Shown here: piece by piece, positions 28,821 to 37,329 of the stretch | How positions within the stretch are numbered: position 1 is the stretch's first letter | Layout of the letters: each line of letters opens with the position of its first letter | NCBI GenBank assembly: GCA_022510445.1 | Contig: JAFLTN010000003.1 | Span: forward strand, 1 to 47,926 | Length of the DNA: 47,926 nucleotides | Direction of reading: 5' to 3' | DNA from: Muribaculaceae bacterium | GTDB taxonomy: Bacteria > Bacteroidota > Bacteroidia > Bacteroidales > Muribaculaceae | Notes under the pieces: model-generated | Databases searched by the model: none | The model's input: only the letters and a program-made list of their open reading frames with translations | What the model was told of the DNA's origin: nothing | Made by a program: the position numbers and the translations under genes

Positions 28821-29288
28821 ATGCAGCAGACCTTAGTAATCCTTAAGCCATCATGTGTAGAGAGATGTCTTATAGGAGAAGTAATAACCCGAATACAGAA
28901 CAGAGGCATAATCATCACAGGATTGAAGATGATGCAACTGGACGAAAAAATACTTAGAGAGCATTATTCCCATTTGGTAGATAAGCCGTTTTTCCCGGGT
29001 CTTGCTGCATCTATGATGGCGTCTCCTGTGGTTTGTATGGTTCTAAAGGGCGTTGATGTTATAGAAGTCTTCCGGAAGATGACCGGTGTCACAAACGGTA
29101 GAAAAGCCGAACCCGGTACACTCAGAGGTGATTTTTGCATGAGCGGTCAGGCCAATATCATTCATGCTTCCGACTCTCCTGAGAATGCCGAAATAGAGAT
29201 AGCCCGTTTCTTTAAGCCGGAAGAGGTTTTCGATTATACTCCGGCTTATATTAAATACCTTTACGGTGACGATGAACTAAAAGCATAA
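28821..29288 (+). CDS. ndk: Nucleoside diphosphate kinase
   Basis: This cytoplasmic enzyme transfers the gamma-phosphate of ATP to nucleoside diphosphates. The 155-residue protein has the catalytic His115 in NIIHASDSPENAE, together with TLVILKPSCVER at the N-terminus and NGRKAEPGTLRGDF in the nucleotide loop. It is slightly longer than the 140-residue standard, with an insertion near residue 50 as in other Bacteroidetes. An M23 peptidase gene follows after 38 nt on the same strand. Confidence 0.95.
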   Translation: MQQTLVILKPSCVERCLIGEVITRIQNRGIIITGLKMMQLDEKILREHYSHLVDKPFFPGLAASMMASPVVCMVLKGVDVIEVFRKMTGVTNGRKAEPGTLRGDFCMSGQANIIHASDSPENAEIEIARFFKPEEVFDYTPAYIKYLYGDDELKA

Positions 29289-29326
29289 AACAAAGGGGGT
29301 CCCCGACCCTTTGAAACTTATAAATA

Positions 29327-30271
29327 ATGAATCAAATAAAAAAAATAGCACTCTGGGCAATATTTGCATGCACTGCAACCACCGTTTCATGGGCCCAGAA
29401 TATAGTAAGCAAATCACCCCATTCCGAAGCACATAAAGAACTCCTTGCCAATCAGGCAAAAAGGAATGAACAGATACAGTTTGTAGAAAAGAATACATTC
29501 ATTGATCTTCTTGAAGAGGATTTGGAGCCTGAACTTGACATCTATACGGAAGGATGGAACAGTAAGGCCGTGAATCCTTTCAGTGAGTCAGATGTGCCTG
29601 ATACTAAAGTTATAGATGTCACAGGTTATTATATGCCGTGTCCTGGTTATGTGACTTCAAATTATGGCTATCGCCGTAAGTTCAGAAGAATGCATAAGGG
29701 CATAGACCTCAAAATCCAGAAAAATGATACAATCTACGCGGCATTCGACGGAAAGGTCCGACTGACCGCTTATGAGCGCAAAGGCTATGGAAACTATGTG
29801 ATTATCAGGCATCCAAATGGCCTTGAAACTGTTTATGGCCATTTAAACAAGTCATTGGTAAAAGCAGATCAGGTTGTTAGGGCAGGTGAACCGATTGCAT
29901 TAGGTGGCAGCACAGGCCGGAGCACCGGTCCGCATCTCCATTTCGAAACTCGCTTTATGGGTTATGCAATTAATCCGGCTGCTATTTTCGACTTTGAAAA
30001 CCAGACGACTCATACAGACACATATACGTTTGATAAGAAAACTTACACAAAAGCCCGTAATTTTGCCCCGGCAAAGACTTTGGCTAAAGGCGAGAGCAGT
30101 AATCCTTATAAACAAGGAAATGATGACGTCCTGACTTACACTGTAAAAAAAGGAGATACTCTTTCTTCGATTGCCAGAAAACATGGACTTTCTTCCACTT
30201 CACTTCGGAAAATGAATAATCTTGAGTCTTCCGATGTTATTAAGGTAGGACAGGTTTTAAAACTTAAGTAA
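29327..30271 (+). CDS. Secreted M23 peptidase with C-terminal LysM domain
   Basis: This is a probable peptidoglycan endopeptidase. The 314-residue precursor has a signal peptide (residues 1-23, ending SWA before QN). The M23 domain (about 100-222) has the zinc ligands His123 and Asp127 in HKGID and the HLH motif at 203-205 in TGPHLHFE. A LysM domain (about 271-313, YTVKKGDTLSSIARKHGLS) should bind the cell wall. All metal ligands are present, so it is probably active. A small 7-bp hairpin (29291-29313) lies between ndk and its start. Confidence 0.93.
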   Translation: MNQIKKIALWAIFACTATTVSWAQNIVSKSPHSEAHKELLANQAKRNEQIQFVEKNTFIDLLEEDLEPELDIYTEGWNSKAVNPFSESDVPDTKVIDVTGYYMPCPGYVTSNYGYRRKFRRMHKGIDLKIQKNDTIYAAFDGKVRLTAYERKGYGNYVIIRHPNGLETVYGHLNKSLVKADQVVRAGEPIALGGSTGRSTGPHLHFETRFMGYAINPAAIFDFENQTTHTDTYTFDKKTYTKARNFAPAKTLAKGESSNPYKQGNDDVLTYTVKKGDTLSSIARKHGLSSTSLRKMNNLESSDVIKVGQVLKLK

Positions 30272-30340
30272 CAAAATCAAGGCAACTGCGAGCCGACCCT
30301 CCTTAATTTGTTTAATATATAAATTATTTTTAAAAGCCTA

Positions 30341-31048
30341 TTAATTCAATTGGTTTAGTGTTTCTATGGCAGAAACCGCGAAAAGAGCCGCCGTTTCGGT
30401 TCGCAATCTATGATTGCCAAAAGTTACAGGCATAAATCCGGCTTCTACTGCAATCTTTACTTCTTCCGGTGAGAAGTCTCCTTCGGGGCCTATCATGACA
30501 ACTACATCTGAGCCCGGTTTATATTCTCTCGCAAATTCCTTACGAGGAAAATCTTCCGAGCAATATCCAAAAAATCTTTGAGCTTCAGGAGAAATATGGT
30601 TAACAAACTCCTTTAACGAAATTAATTCTGAAATTTCCGGAAGACTAACCCCAAGACTCTGTTTCATGGCAGATATCATGATTTTCTGCAGCCGGTCAGT
30701 TTTCATTATCTTTCTTTCGCTTCTCGTGCATTTAAGCAACACTATCCGGTTCACTCCGAGCTCTACACATTTTTCAGCCATCCATTCCATACGATCCACA
30801 TTTTTTGTCGGAGCCACAGCAATGGTGATTCTATAGGTAGGATCGATTATATCTTCCTTCCCGATTATTTCCACAGATGTGTGTGAAGTGTGAGGATCAG
30901 TGATTCTACATTTGAAACGAGATCCCTTACCGTCGGTAACAAAAATTTCATCTCCGGCCTTATGCCGTAAAACGCGACAGCAATGTAGGGATTCGCTTTC
31001 CGGCAAAAGTCCGGTTGAAACAATATCGGGGGAATAAAATTGTATCAT
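30341..31048 (-). CDS. rsmE: 16S rRNA m3U1498 methyltransferase
   Basis: This SPOUT-class enzyme methylates U1498 of 16S rRNA. The 235-residue protein has the N-terminal PUA-like part (SLHCCRVLRHKAGDEI) and the knotted SAM-binding part with MIGPEGDFSPEE and FGNHRLRTETAAL. It overlaps the upstream transporter gene by 4 nt, so it is the last gene of a coupled three-gene unit. Confidence 0.94.
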   Translation of the reverse strand: MIQFYSPDIVSTGLLPESESLHCCRVLRHKAGDEIFVTDGKGSRFKCRITDPHTSHTSVEIIGKEDIIDPTYRITIAVAPTKNVDRMEWMAEKCVELGVNRIVLLKCTRSERKIMKTDRLQKIMISAMKQSLGVSLPEISELISLKEFVNHISPEAQRFFGYCSEDFPRKEFAREYKPGSDVVVMIGPEGDFSPEEVKIAVEAGFMPVTFGNHRLRTETAALFAVSAIETLNQLN

Positions 31049-32409
31049 TTATTATCAGCTGCATCGTAAATAAATCCACCGGCTTCTTCACCCTGCATAT
31101 CTTCAGCTTTCTCAGGAGTGATTGTAACCCTCTTTGAGTCATCTTTAAAGATGAACATAAACGCTATAGCCACCACCAGTGCGAATCCGGCGAAACAATA
31201 CCATGAAATTCTCCAGCCGGTTATTTGAGATTCGGGAGTGGATTGGCTGAAAACAAAGTGGTTTACAACAGCCCCGGCAGCCAGAGTGCCTGCTGTGGCT
31301 CCCAATCCGTTTGTCATAAGCATGAATAAGCCTTGGGCACTGCTTCTTAGAGAAGGATCGGTTTGAGAATCAACATATAATGAGCCGGAAACATTGAAAA
31401 AGTCAAAAGCTATTCCATACACAATCATTGAAAGAATGAAAAGAATCACTCCTTCGTTAGGATTCCCGAATCCGAAGAAGCCGAATCTGAGCACCCAGGC
31501 AAACATTGACATCAACATGACCGTTTTAATGCCGAATTTTTTCAGGCAGAACGGAATAAGGAGAATGCACAGAGTTTCACTCATCTGCGATAGGGAGATC
31601 AAGGCATTCGCATTTTGAGCTCCCCAGCTTGTAGCATATTCGGCCACACTTTTGAAAGATGATATGAAACTGTTGCCATAACTGTTGGTTATCTGTAAAG
31701 AAACGCCAAGCAAGAAACTGAATATGAAGAAAACAGCCATTTTTCTCTGTTTGAAAAGAGAGAATGCTTTGAGACCGAAGGCTTCAATGAGACCTTTGCT
31801 GTCATTTGAACGGTTTACGGGACACTTCGGCATTGTCAACGCATAAATCACCATTATAAGGCTGAACGCTCCGGAGAGGAACAGCTGATAGCAAGTTGAC
31901 TGCATACTTTGGCCCTGAATATGAATAAAATTAACCATAAGCATTGCCACGATAAAACCGATGGTTCCTACCACCCTTATCGGAGGAAATGCTTTGATTG
32001 TGTCAAGGCCGGCCTTTGTGAGAGCGCTGTAGGCCACGGAATTGGCAAGACCTATTGTTGGCATATAGAAAGCCACGGAAACAGTGTATAAGACAAACAA
32101 TGGGCCGAAGTGGATATTCCCCGAGTTGGCAAGGCAATACCATCCCGCCGCTCCCATGGATAGACCGGCCATAAGATGACAAAGACTCAACATTCTTTGG
32201 GCCTGGATCCATTTATCCGCTATAATTCCTACAAGAGCCGGCATCAGGATTGAAACTATACCCTGCACTGTATAGAACCAATAAATGTCTTTTTCCAGAC
32301 CTATCTCGGCAAGAAAATTACCAAGAGAAATCAGATAGGACCCCCAGACAGCGAATTCAAGAAAATTCATCGCTGCCAATTTAATCTTAAGAATACCGGT
32401 TGAGTTCAT
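31045..32409 (-). CDS. NupG-family nucleoside:proton symporter (MFS)
   Basis: This 454-residue inner-membrane transporter has 12 predicted helices. N-terminal KLAAMNFLEFAVWGSYLISL and VQGIVSILMPALVGIIADKW resemble the nucleoside/H+ symporter branch (NupG, XapB) of the major facilitator family. The nucleoside substrate is inferred from family. It overlaps both neighbours by 4 nt (Crp-like gene upstream, rsmE downstream), so translation is coupled. Confidence 0.85.
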   Translation of the reverse strand: MNSTGILKIKLAAMNFLEFAVWGSYLISLGNFLAEIGLEKDIYWFYTVQGIVSILMPALVGIIADKWIQAQRMLSLCHLMAGLSMGAAGWYCLANSGNIHFGPLFVLYTVSVAFYMPTIGLANSVAYSALTKAGLDTIKAFPPIRVVGTIGFIVAMLMVNFIHIQGQSMQSTCYQLFLSGAFSLIMVIYALTMPKCPVNRSNDSKGLIEAFGLKAFSLFKQRKMAVFFIFSFLLGVSLQITNSYGNSFISSFKSVAEYATSWGAQNANALISLSQMSETLCILLIPFCLKKFGIKTVMLMSMFAWVLRFGFFGFGNPNEGVILFILSMIVYGIAFDFFNVSGSLYVDSQTDPSLRSSAQGLFMLMTNGLGATAGTLAAGAVVNHFVFSQSTPESQITGWRISWYCFAGFALVVAIAFMFIFKDDSKRVTITPEKAEDMQGEEAGGFIYDAADNK

Positions 32410-33074
32410 TTAAAAAAATTATATGGTAAAGATTTAAATGTTATCCCCACATCCGTTACAAGAACCGTTCCTGTCTGACATTCAGTGTTTTTCCAAAGTC
32501 TGAATTCAGATGGATCCACACTGCAGAAATCGGCCAGAGCCTCATCGGAGGCAATCAGTGAAACAGAATCGGATTTTGAAGATGTGAAAACACTGGCAAG
32601 CATTGAAAGCCTTGAGAGAATGGAGCAGTCAGTTAATCTTATTATTCTGTCTACCGGCTTTTGAGTGGCAGCTGAAATGTAATTAAGAAGATTAAGAATA
32701 TATATCTTGTCAGTGAAGAGCAAATTGAAGTATTGTTCTTTACCAATTCTCATTACACTGACCTTACTCTTTGCCTTGATAAGACAGGAGTAATCTGTAT
32801 TCAGGCCGAAAAGGCGCAATGCTCCTATAACCCTGCCTTCACCCGCAGTTTCCACGATGTCGATCTTTAGATTTGAAAGAGTGTGGGTGACTGTGACTTT
32901 CCCTTTCAAAATAAAATTGACAGAATCAGCCTTGTCATTTGGTCGGATAATGACTTCACCTTCATTAAAATTCAGGAATTCTATGCTTGTTTTAGACAGC
33001 ATGGAAGAAACCTGATCAACCCCTATGCCTTTGAAAAGAGGTAGTTCCATGATAGTTTCATACATTGAAAGCAT
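32406..33074 (-). CDS. Crp/Fnr-family protein with degenerate helix-turn-helix
   Basis: The first 120 residues of 222 form a cyclic-nucleotide-binding-like beta barrel (DSVNFILKGKVTVTH, GEGRVIGALRLFG), and a long helix follows. The C-terminal part sits where the DNA-binding domain belongs, but ASDEALADFCSVDPSEFRLW is a poor match to the usual recognition helix. cAMP ligands are not obvious. It leads an overlapping unit with a nucleoside transporter and rsmE. It starts only 21 nt after the tRNA-Met terminator and has no visible promoter. It may be a regulator of the transporter. Confidence 0.75.
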   Translation of the reverse strand: MLSMYETIMELPLFKGIGVDQVSSMLSKTSIEFLNFNEGEVIIRPNDKADSVNFILKGKVTVTHTLSNLKIDIVETAGEGRVIGALRLFGLNTDYSCLIKAKSKVSVMRIGKEQYFNLLFTDKIYILNLLNYISAATQKPVDRIIRLTDCSILSRLSMLASVFTSSKSDSVSLIASDEALADFCSVDPSEFRLWKNTECQTGTVLVTDVGITFKSLPYNFFK

Positions 33075-33094
33075 AATCGGGGTCTATGTTAGAT

Positions 33095-33132
33095 AAAAAT
33101 TAAAGGCAGCCGACTGTTACCAATAGGCTGCC
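33095..33132 (-). terminator. Terminator of tRNA-Met
   Basis: A 7-bp GC-rich stem (GGCAGCC 33105-33111 with GGCTGCC 33126-33132) is followed on the minus strand by TTTAATTTTT. It lies 6 nt past the tRNA end and 21 nt before the start of the Crp-like gene. Confidence 0.8.
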
Positions 33133-33138
33133 CTTTTG

Positions 33139-33212
33139 TAGCGGGATCGAGAATTGAACTCGAGACCTCCGGGTTATGAATCCGACGCTCTAACCAACTG
33201 AGCTATCCCGCC
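33139..33212 (-). tRNA. tRNA-Met (anticodon CAU), elongator type
   Basis: The minus strand folds into a full 74-nt cloverleaf. Acceptor GGCGGGA pairs with TCCCGCT, D stem GCTC with GAGC, and the T stem TCGAG with CTCGA around TTCAATT. The anticodon loop is TTCATAA. The anticodon stem (TCGGA/CCCGG) has an A-C mismatch at 31-39. CCA is not encoded. It lacks initiator features and is therefore elongator Met, although tRNA-Ile with a modified CAU cannot be excluded. Confidence 0.88.
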
Positions 33213-33235
33213 AGGCGAAAATCGCTTTGCGAGTG

Positions 33236-33266
33236 CAAAGTTACTTATATTTTTTGATTGCCCAAA
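33236..33266 (-). promoter_or_regulatory. Promoter of tRNA-Met
   Basis: On the minus strand TTTG (33266-33263) and TAACTTTG (33243-33236) are 19 nt apart, a full consensus match. The start would be about 17 nt before the tRNA. Confidence 0.8.
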
Positions 33267-33316
33267 CTTTTTCGAGTTTATTTTTTTTGACTAATTTTAC
33301 AGGGAAATAAACGATA

Positions 33317-34246
33317 ATGTTGCGCTATCTCAATTTAGTATTGATCGCTTTTCTTATTCTGCTTTCTTCATGTTTCACAGGAATTGAGAGCACTAAGAAA
33401 ATAGGAATGAGTCGTGAAGATAAAAAAAACACGGCCCCCACACAGGAAGAAATTTATTTTTCCGGAATCCGCGGAACACCTCTCGTAGAATGGGAGGGGG
33501 GAAGAAAATTTATTGCTTCAGACGATAAAGCGTTGCTGATATTTGTGCCCCAGGGTGTGTCTTCAGCGACAGAAAATTCTATAAAAGGTAAAGAGCTCTC
33601 CTTTATCGGTATCGAATCAAAAGTGAATGCAGCTGCTCAGCTAACAGTTGTACTGGTGTTTGGTGACGGAAACAGTTTCTATGCTTATGACACCGGAAAG
33701 GAATTTGATGAGGCGATGAATAATGTGACAAGCGCCGATATTCCGATGCTGATTGATGAGCAGATGGTTGAAGAAGCAAGGAAAAAGTTGCTTGACAAGC
33801 AATTCTGGACCCGTTCGTCGTTATGGTATGATGAAAATGGAGAAAGAATTGGTGGAAAGAAATATGTCCCTGTCACAATCACAGAAGTGGAACCGGGTAA
33901 TATGATCTTCCCCTTGAGGTTGCGGATCAGTGACGGGAGTGGAGGAACTGCCTATATGTTCATGAATTTCGGAAATTCAGACACCGAAAGCCGGGCTTTT
34001 CATAATCTTTTCTTTTTGACTGATATCCGTAAGAATTATCCTGCGGTGGAAGAGGAAACCTGGAATTTCATAAGTGCAGGAAAAGTTAAGTATGGAATGA
34101 CTAAGGAGGAATGTAAGTTAGCATTGGGCAACCCGACTGATGTGAATTCAGGGCATGATTATTCTCAGACCTTAGATATATGGAATTATGAAGACGGCAC
34201 GGTTCTCTGGTTTGAAGATGGCCGGCTGACCCGTTTCCGGCAATAA
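33317..34246 (+). CDS. Lipoprotein with C-terminal BamE/SmpA-like domain
   Basis: The 309-residue protein starts with a lipoprotein signal (LILLSSC, lipidated Cys19), so it should be anchored to a membrane outside the cytoplasm. The middle (about 50-245) matches nothing I recognise. The last 60 residues, with KVKYGMTKEECKLALGNPTD and DIWNYEDGTVLWFEDGRL, resemble the BamE/SmpA fold used in envelope assembly. It lies between tRNA-Met and the murB fusion on the opposite strand from the tRNA. Function unknown. Confidence 0.8.
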   Translation: MLRYLNLVLIAFLILLSSCFTGIESTKKIGMSREDKKNTAPTQEEIYFSGIRGTPLVEWEGGRKFIASDDKALLIFVPQGVSSATENSIKGKELSFIGIESKVNAAAQLTVVLVFGDGNSFYAYDTGKEFDEAMNNVTSADIPMLIDEQMVEEARKKLLDKQFWTRSSLWYDENGERIGGKKYVPVTITEVEPGNMIFPLRLRISDGSGGTAYMFMNFGNSDTESRAFHNLFFLTDIRKNYPAVEEETWNFISAGKVKYGMTKEECKLALGNPTDVNSGHDYSQTLDIWNYEDGTVLWFEDGRLTRFRQ

Positions 34247-34329
34247 CTCTACAGTGCAAAAATTTTAAAACGCAAGGGCGATATATGAGGTCTCAATCAT
34301 ATCGATAAACAGGATAATTGAATTTTCAT

Positions 34330-36123
34330 ATGAGTTTTACAATAGAGAAAAACAAAGAACTTAAAGATATAACTTCGTTTCATATATCTGCGAAAGCCGA
34401 TTACTACGCCACTTATTCAACTGCCGAAGAATTAAGAAAACTTTCTATGACAGAAGAATTTCTTAATAACGAAATTTTGAATTTAGGAGAAGGATGTAAC
34501 GTATTGTTTGCAGGAGATTTTCATGGCATGATTCTTCATTCCTGCATCAAAGGATTCAAACGTTATGATAAGGATGAAGAGACAGTGTTTGCCATAGCCG
34601 GAGCGGGAGAAAAATGGGATGACTTTGTAAACTGGACGATCGGCGAAGGTTTGGGGGGTGTGGAAAATCTTGCCGGCATACCAGGGAGTGTAGGTGCGGC
34701 ACCCGTTCAGAATATAGGAGCTTACGGATGCGAAGTGGGTTCAGTTATCCATAATGTGGAATGTTTTGATGTCATTACCCGTCAAACCGTCACTCTGAAA
34801 GGTGATGAGTGTGGATTCGGCTATAGAGACAGTATTTTCAAGAAGGAGGGTAAAGGCCGATATATAGTGCTCAGAGTCAGTTTCAGAATGAAAAAGAGTG
34901 ACAAGGCAGCAAATTTAACCTATGGCCCTTTAGCAGATCTCGAGAAAAGAATTCAACATGCACCTACAATTCATGAAGTGGCCGATGAAATTAGAAAAAT
35001 CCGTGCAGCTAAATTGCCGGATCCCGATGTAATAGGGAATACAGGAAGTTTTTTCAAAAATCCGGTTGTCAGAATTTATTTTTATAAGGAGGTGATGTCG
35101 GTTCTCGACCCCGACATTCCCTATTATGAAACAGACACTCCTCCTTACGTCAAAATACCTGCAGGTTGGCTGATAGAGCATGCAGGATTAAAGGGATATC
35201 GTATTGGAGGTGCAGAGATTTATCCCGGGCAGTGTCTCGTTATTGCTAACCGGGGAGGTGCAACTTCCGAAGATGTGCTAAAATTATCCGATTTTGTAGT
35301 AAGGGAGGTTAAAAGAAAATTCGGGGTGACACTTCAGCCTGAAGTGAACATTATCGATACTAAAATTAAGGTGACAATCTTAGGCTCCGGCACTTCAAAA
35401 GGGATTCCTGAAGTGGGATGTTATTGTCCTGTCTGCACATCAGATGCCAAGGAGGATAAAAGAATGAGATGTTCGGCCCTGGTGGAGACCGGCGGCATGA
35501 AAATTCTTATAGATGTTTCACCGGATTTCCGTCAACAGGCTTTGAATGCTGATATTTCCGTTCTTGATGCCGCTTTGATAACACATAATCATTATGATCA
35601 TGTCGGTGGTTTTGATGATTTGCGTCCTTTCTGTGCGTTGGGTAAATTCCCGGTTTATTTGAGAAAAGATGTCAATAGCGATCTTCATCACAGGCTTGAC
35701 TATTGTTTTAAAGATCATTTATATCCCGGAGTGCCCTCCTTTGAGATGCATGAAATAGAGAATAGTCCTTTCCTTATTAATGGGCTGAAGGTTATCCCGG
35801 TAACGGTAATGCACGGGAAGGTTCCCATTGTCGGCTACAGGATTGGTGATTTTGCTTATCTCACAGACGTAAAAACAATCCCTGAAGAGGAAATGGAGAA
35901 ACTGGAAGGCCTGGATGTTCTTGTGCTCAATGCCTTAAGATATAAGGATCATTTCGCGCATCTCACACTTGATGAAGCTTTGGCTCTTATACAAGAGATA
36001 AAACCGAAAAAGACATATCTCACCCATTTCTGCCATGAAATAGGGAAACATGCGGAACTTCTGAAAAAATTGCCTGATAACGTCTTGCCCTGTTATGACG
36101 GCTTAACTTTCATCACCCATTAG
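34330..36123 (+). CDS. murB: Fusion: UDP-N-acetylenolpyruvoylglucosamine reductase (MurB) plus metallo-beta-lactamase-fold hydrolase
   Basis: One 597-residue frame holds two enzymes. Residues 1-341 are a complete MurB, the FAD/NADPH reductase making UDP-MurNAc, with Arg166 (GYRDS), Ser240 (NTGSFFKNP) and Glu338 (LQPEVNI). Residues 346-597 are a complete PhnP-like metal hydrolase, with TILGSGTSKGIPEVGC, a CPVC cysteine pair and the metal site HNHYDH at 419-424. No stop lies between them; at the junction codon 346 is ATT where a separate gene would have ATG (before AAGGTG). The frame opens at TTG 34318, but the ATG at 34330 is preferred. Confidence 0.9.
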   Translation: MSFTIEKNKELKDITSFHISAKADYYATYSTAEELRKLSMTEEFLNNEILNLGEGCNVLFAGDFHGMILHSCIKGFKRYDKDEETVFAIAGAGEKWDDFVNWTIGEGLGGVENLAGIPGSVGAAPVQNIGAYGCEVGSVIHNVECFDVITRQTVTLKGDECGFGYRDSIFKKEGKGRYIVLRVSFRMKKSDKAANLTYGPLADLEKRIQHAPTIHEVADEIRKIRAAKLPDPDVIGNTGSFFKNPVVRIYFYKEVMSVLDPDIPYYETDTPPYVKIPAGWLIEHAGLKGYRIGGAEIYPGQCLVIANRGGATSEDVLKLSDFVVREVKRKFGVTLQPEVNIIDTKIKVTILGSGTSKGIPEVGCYCPVCTSDAKEDKRMRCSALVETGGMKILIDVSPDFRQQALNADISVLDAALITHNHYDHVGGFDDLRPFCALGKFPVYLRKDVNSDLHHRLDYCFKDHLYPGVPSFEMHEIENSPFLINGLKVIPVTVMHGKVPIVGYRIGDFAYLTDVKTIPEEEMEKLEGLDVLVLNALRYKDHFAHLTLDEALALIQEIKPKKTYLTHFCHEIGKHAELLKKLPDNVLPCYDGLTFITH

Positions 36124-36158
36124 GGCTCTTCATTTTCCGTGTCAGAAAGCTTTGGGAT

Positions 36159-37268
36159 TTATAGGGTTGCTTCCTTGAGTTTTTCAGCGTTTTCTGCCAC
36201 AGAAAGACGATCGATACATTCCTGGATGTTGCCGTCCATGAAAGAGGAAAGATTATAGACAGTATAGTTGATACGATGATCAGTCATTCGTCCCTGGGGA
36301 AAATTATAGGTGCGGATTTTCGCCGACCGGTCGCCGGTGGAAACTAAAGTTTTCCTTCTCTGAGCGATATCGGCCAGATATTTTTCCCTTTCACGGCTGT
36401 AAATATAAGTGCGAAGCCTTGATAACGCGCGTTCTTTGTTTTTCGGTTGATCTCGTGTTTCGGTGCATTCAATCAGTATTTCGTCTTCTTCTCCTGTGAC
36501 CGGATTTTTCCATACATACCTTAATCTTACTCCGGACTCAACCTTATTTACATTCTGACCTCCGGCACCTCCCGATCTGAAAGTGTCCCATTTGATTGCC
36601 CCCTCATTTATCTCAACATCAAATTCTTCAGCTTCCGGGAGAACGGCAACCGTAGCGGCTGATGTATGCACGCGGCCCTGGGTCTCGGTTGAGGGTACAC
36701 GCTGAACACGATGCACACCGCTTTCATATTTCATGACACCATAGACATCATCGCCTGAAAGGGTAAAACAAATTTCTTTGTATCCCCCTGCGGTGCCTTC
36801 ATTATAGCTCGTCACCGCAAGTTGCCAGCCTTTCGCCTCGGCAAATTTCTGGTACATTCTAAAAAGGTCTCCGGCAAAAAGGGCAGCCTCGTCTCCTCCT
36901 GTGCCACCTCTGATTTCCACACATGCATTCTTTGAGTCTTCCGGATCTTCGGGTATGAGAAGCATTTTTATCCGGTCTTCCATCTCCGGAATTTTGGTCT
37001 GTGATGAATTTATGACATCTTTCGCCATGGCACGCATCTCCTCATCATCATCTTCCGCAAGAATGGTTTTTGCTTCTTCTGTTTCAGAGAGTAGGCTCCT
37101 GTAGTCGTTTGCTACTTCAAGGAGTTTCTGGAGCCATCTGTATTCCTTTGTGAGTTTAACATATCTTTGCCGGTCGGCTATTACGGCAGGATCGGTTATC
37201 AATGTGGAAACTTCTTCGAAACGAGAATCGAAACCGTCAAGTCTGGTAAGAATAGGGTTGTCTTGCAT
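36159..37268 (-). CDS. prfA: Peptide chain release factor 1
   Basis: This factor ends translation at UAA and UAG. The 369-residue protein has the GGQ motif in RSGGAGGQNVNKVESGVRL and the stop-codon tripeptide PST in RVPSTETQGRVHTS, which fits the PxT form of RF1 rather than the SPF of RF2. The usual downstream partner prmC/hemK is absent; the next gene on the strand is far away. It lies 61 nt after an RluA-type gene. Confidence 0.95.
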   Translation of the reverse strand: MQDNPILTRLDGFDSRFEEVSTLITDPAVIADRQRYVKLTKEYRWLQKLLEVANDYRSLLSETEEAKTILAEDDDEEMRAMAKDVINSSQTKIPEMEDRIKMLLIPEDPEDSKNACVEIRGGTGGDEAALFAGDLFRMYQKFAEAKGWQLAVTSYNEGTAGGYKEICFTLSGDDVYGVMKYESGVHRVQRVPSTETQGRVHTSAATVAVLPEAEEFDVEINEGAIKWDTFRSGGAGGQNVNKVESGVRLRYVWKNPVTGEEDEILIECTETRDQPKNKERALSRLRTYIYSREREKYLADIAQRRKTLVSTGDRSAKIRTYNFPQGRMTDHRINYTVYNLSSFMDGNIQECIDRLSVAENAEKLKEATL

Positions 37269-37272
37269 ATTG

Positions 37273-37280
37273 CAAATTTA
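37273..37280 (-). promoter_or_regulatory. Possible -7 box just before prfA
   Basis: TAAATTTG on the minus strand fits TANNTTTG but ends only 4 nt before the prfA start codon. A start from it would give a leaderless or nearly leaderless mRNA. No -33 element is seen, so it may be chance. Confidence 0.25.
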
Positions 37281-37329
37281 AGAAAAAATTTAGACGGGGT
37301 TGCTTTTTTACTTTTTTGTTTGTGGTGTC

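Noticed and set aside
29291..29313. Hairpin between ndk and the M23 peptidase as a terminator
   Set aside because: There is no T-run after the 7-bp stem, and the genes are only 38 nt apart; it may at most tune expression.
30272..30340. Terminator between the convergent M23 peptidase and rsmE genes
   Set aside because: Only a short AAGG/CCTT pairing and AT-rich sequence are seen, too weak to call.
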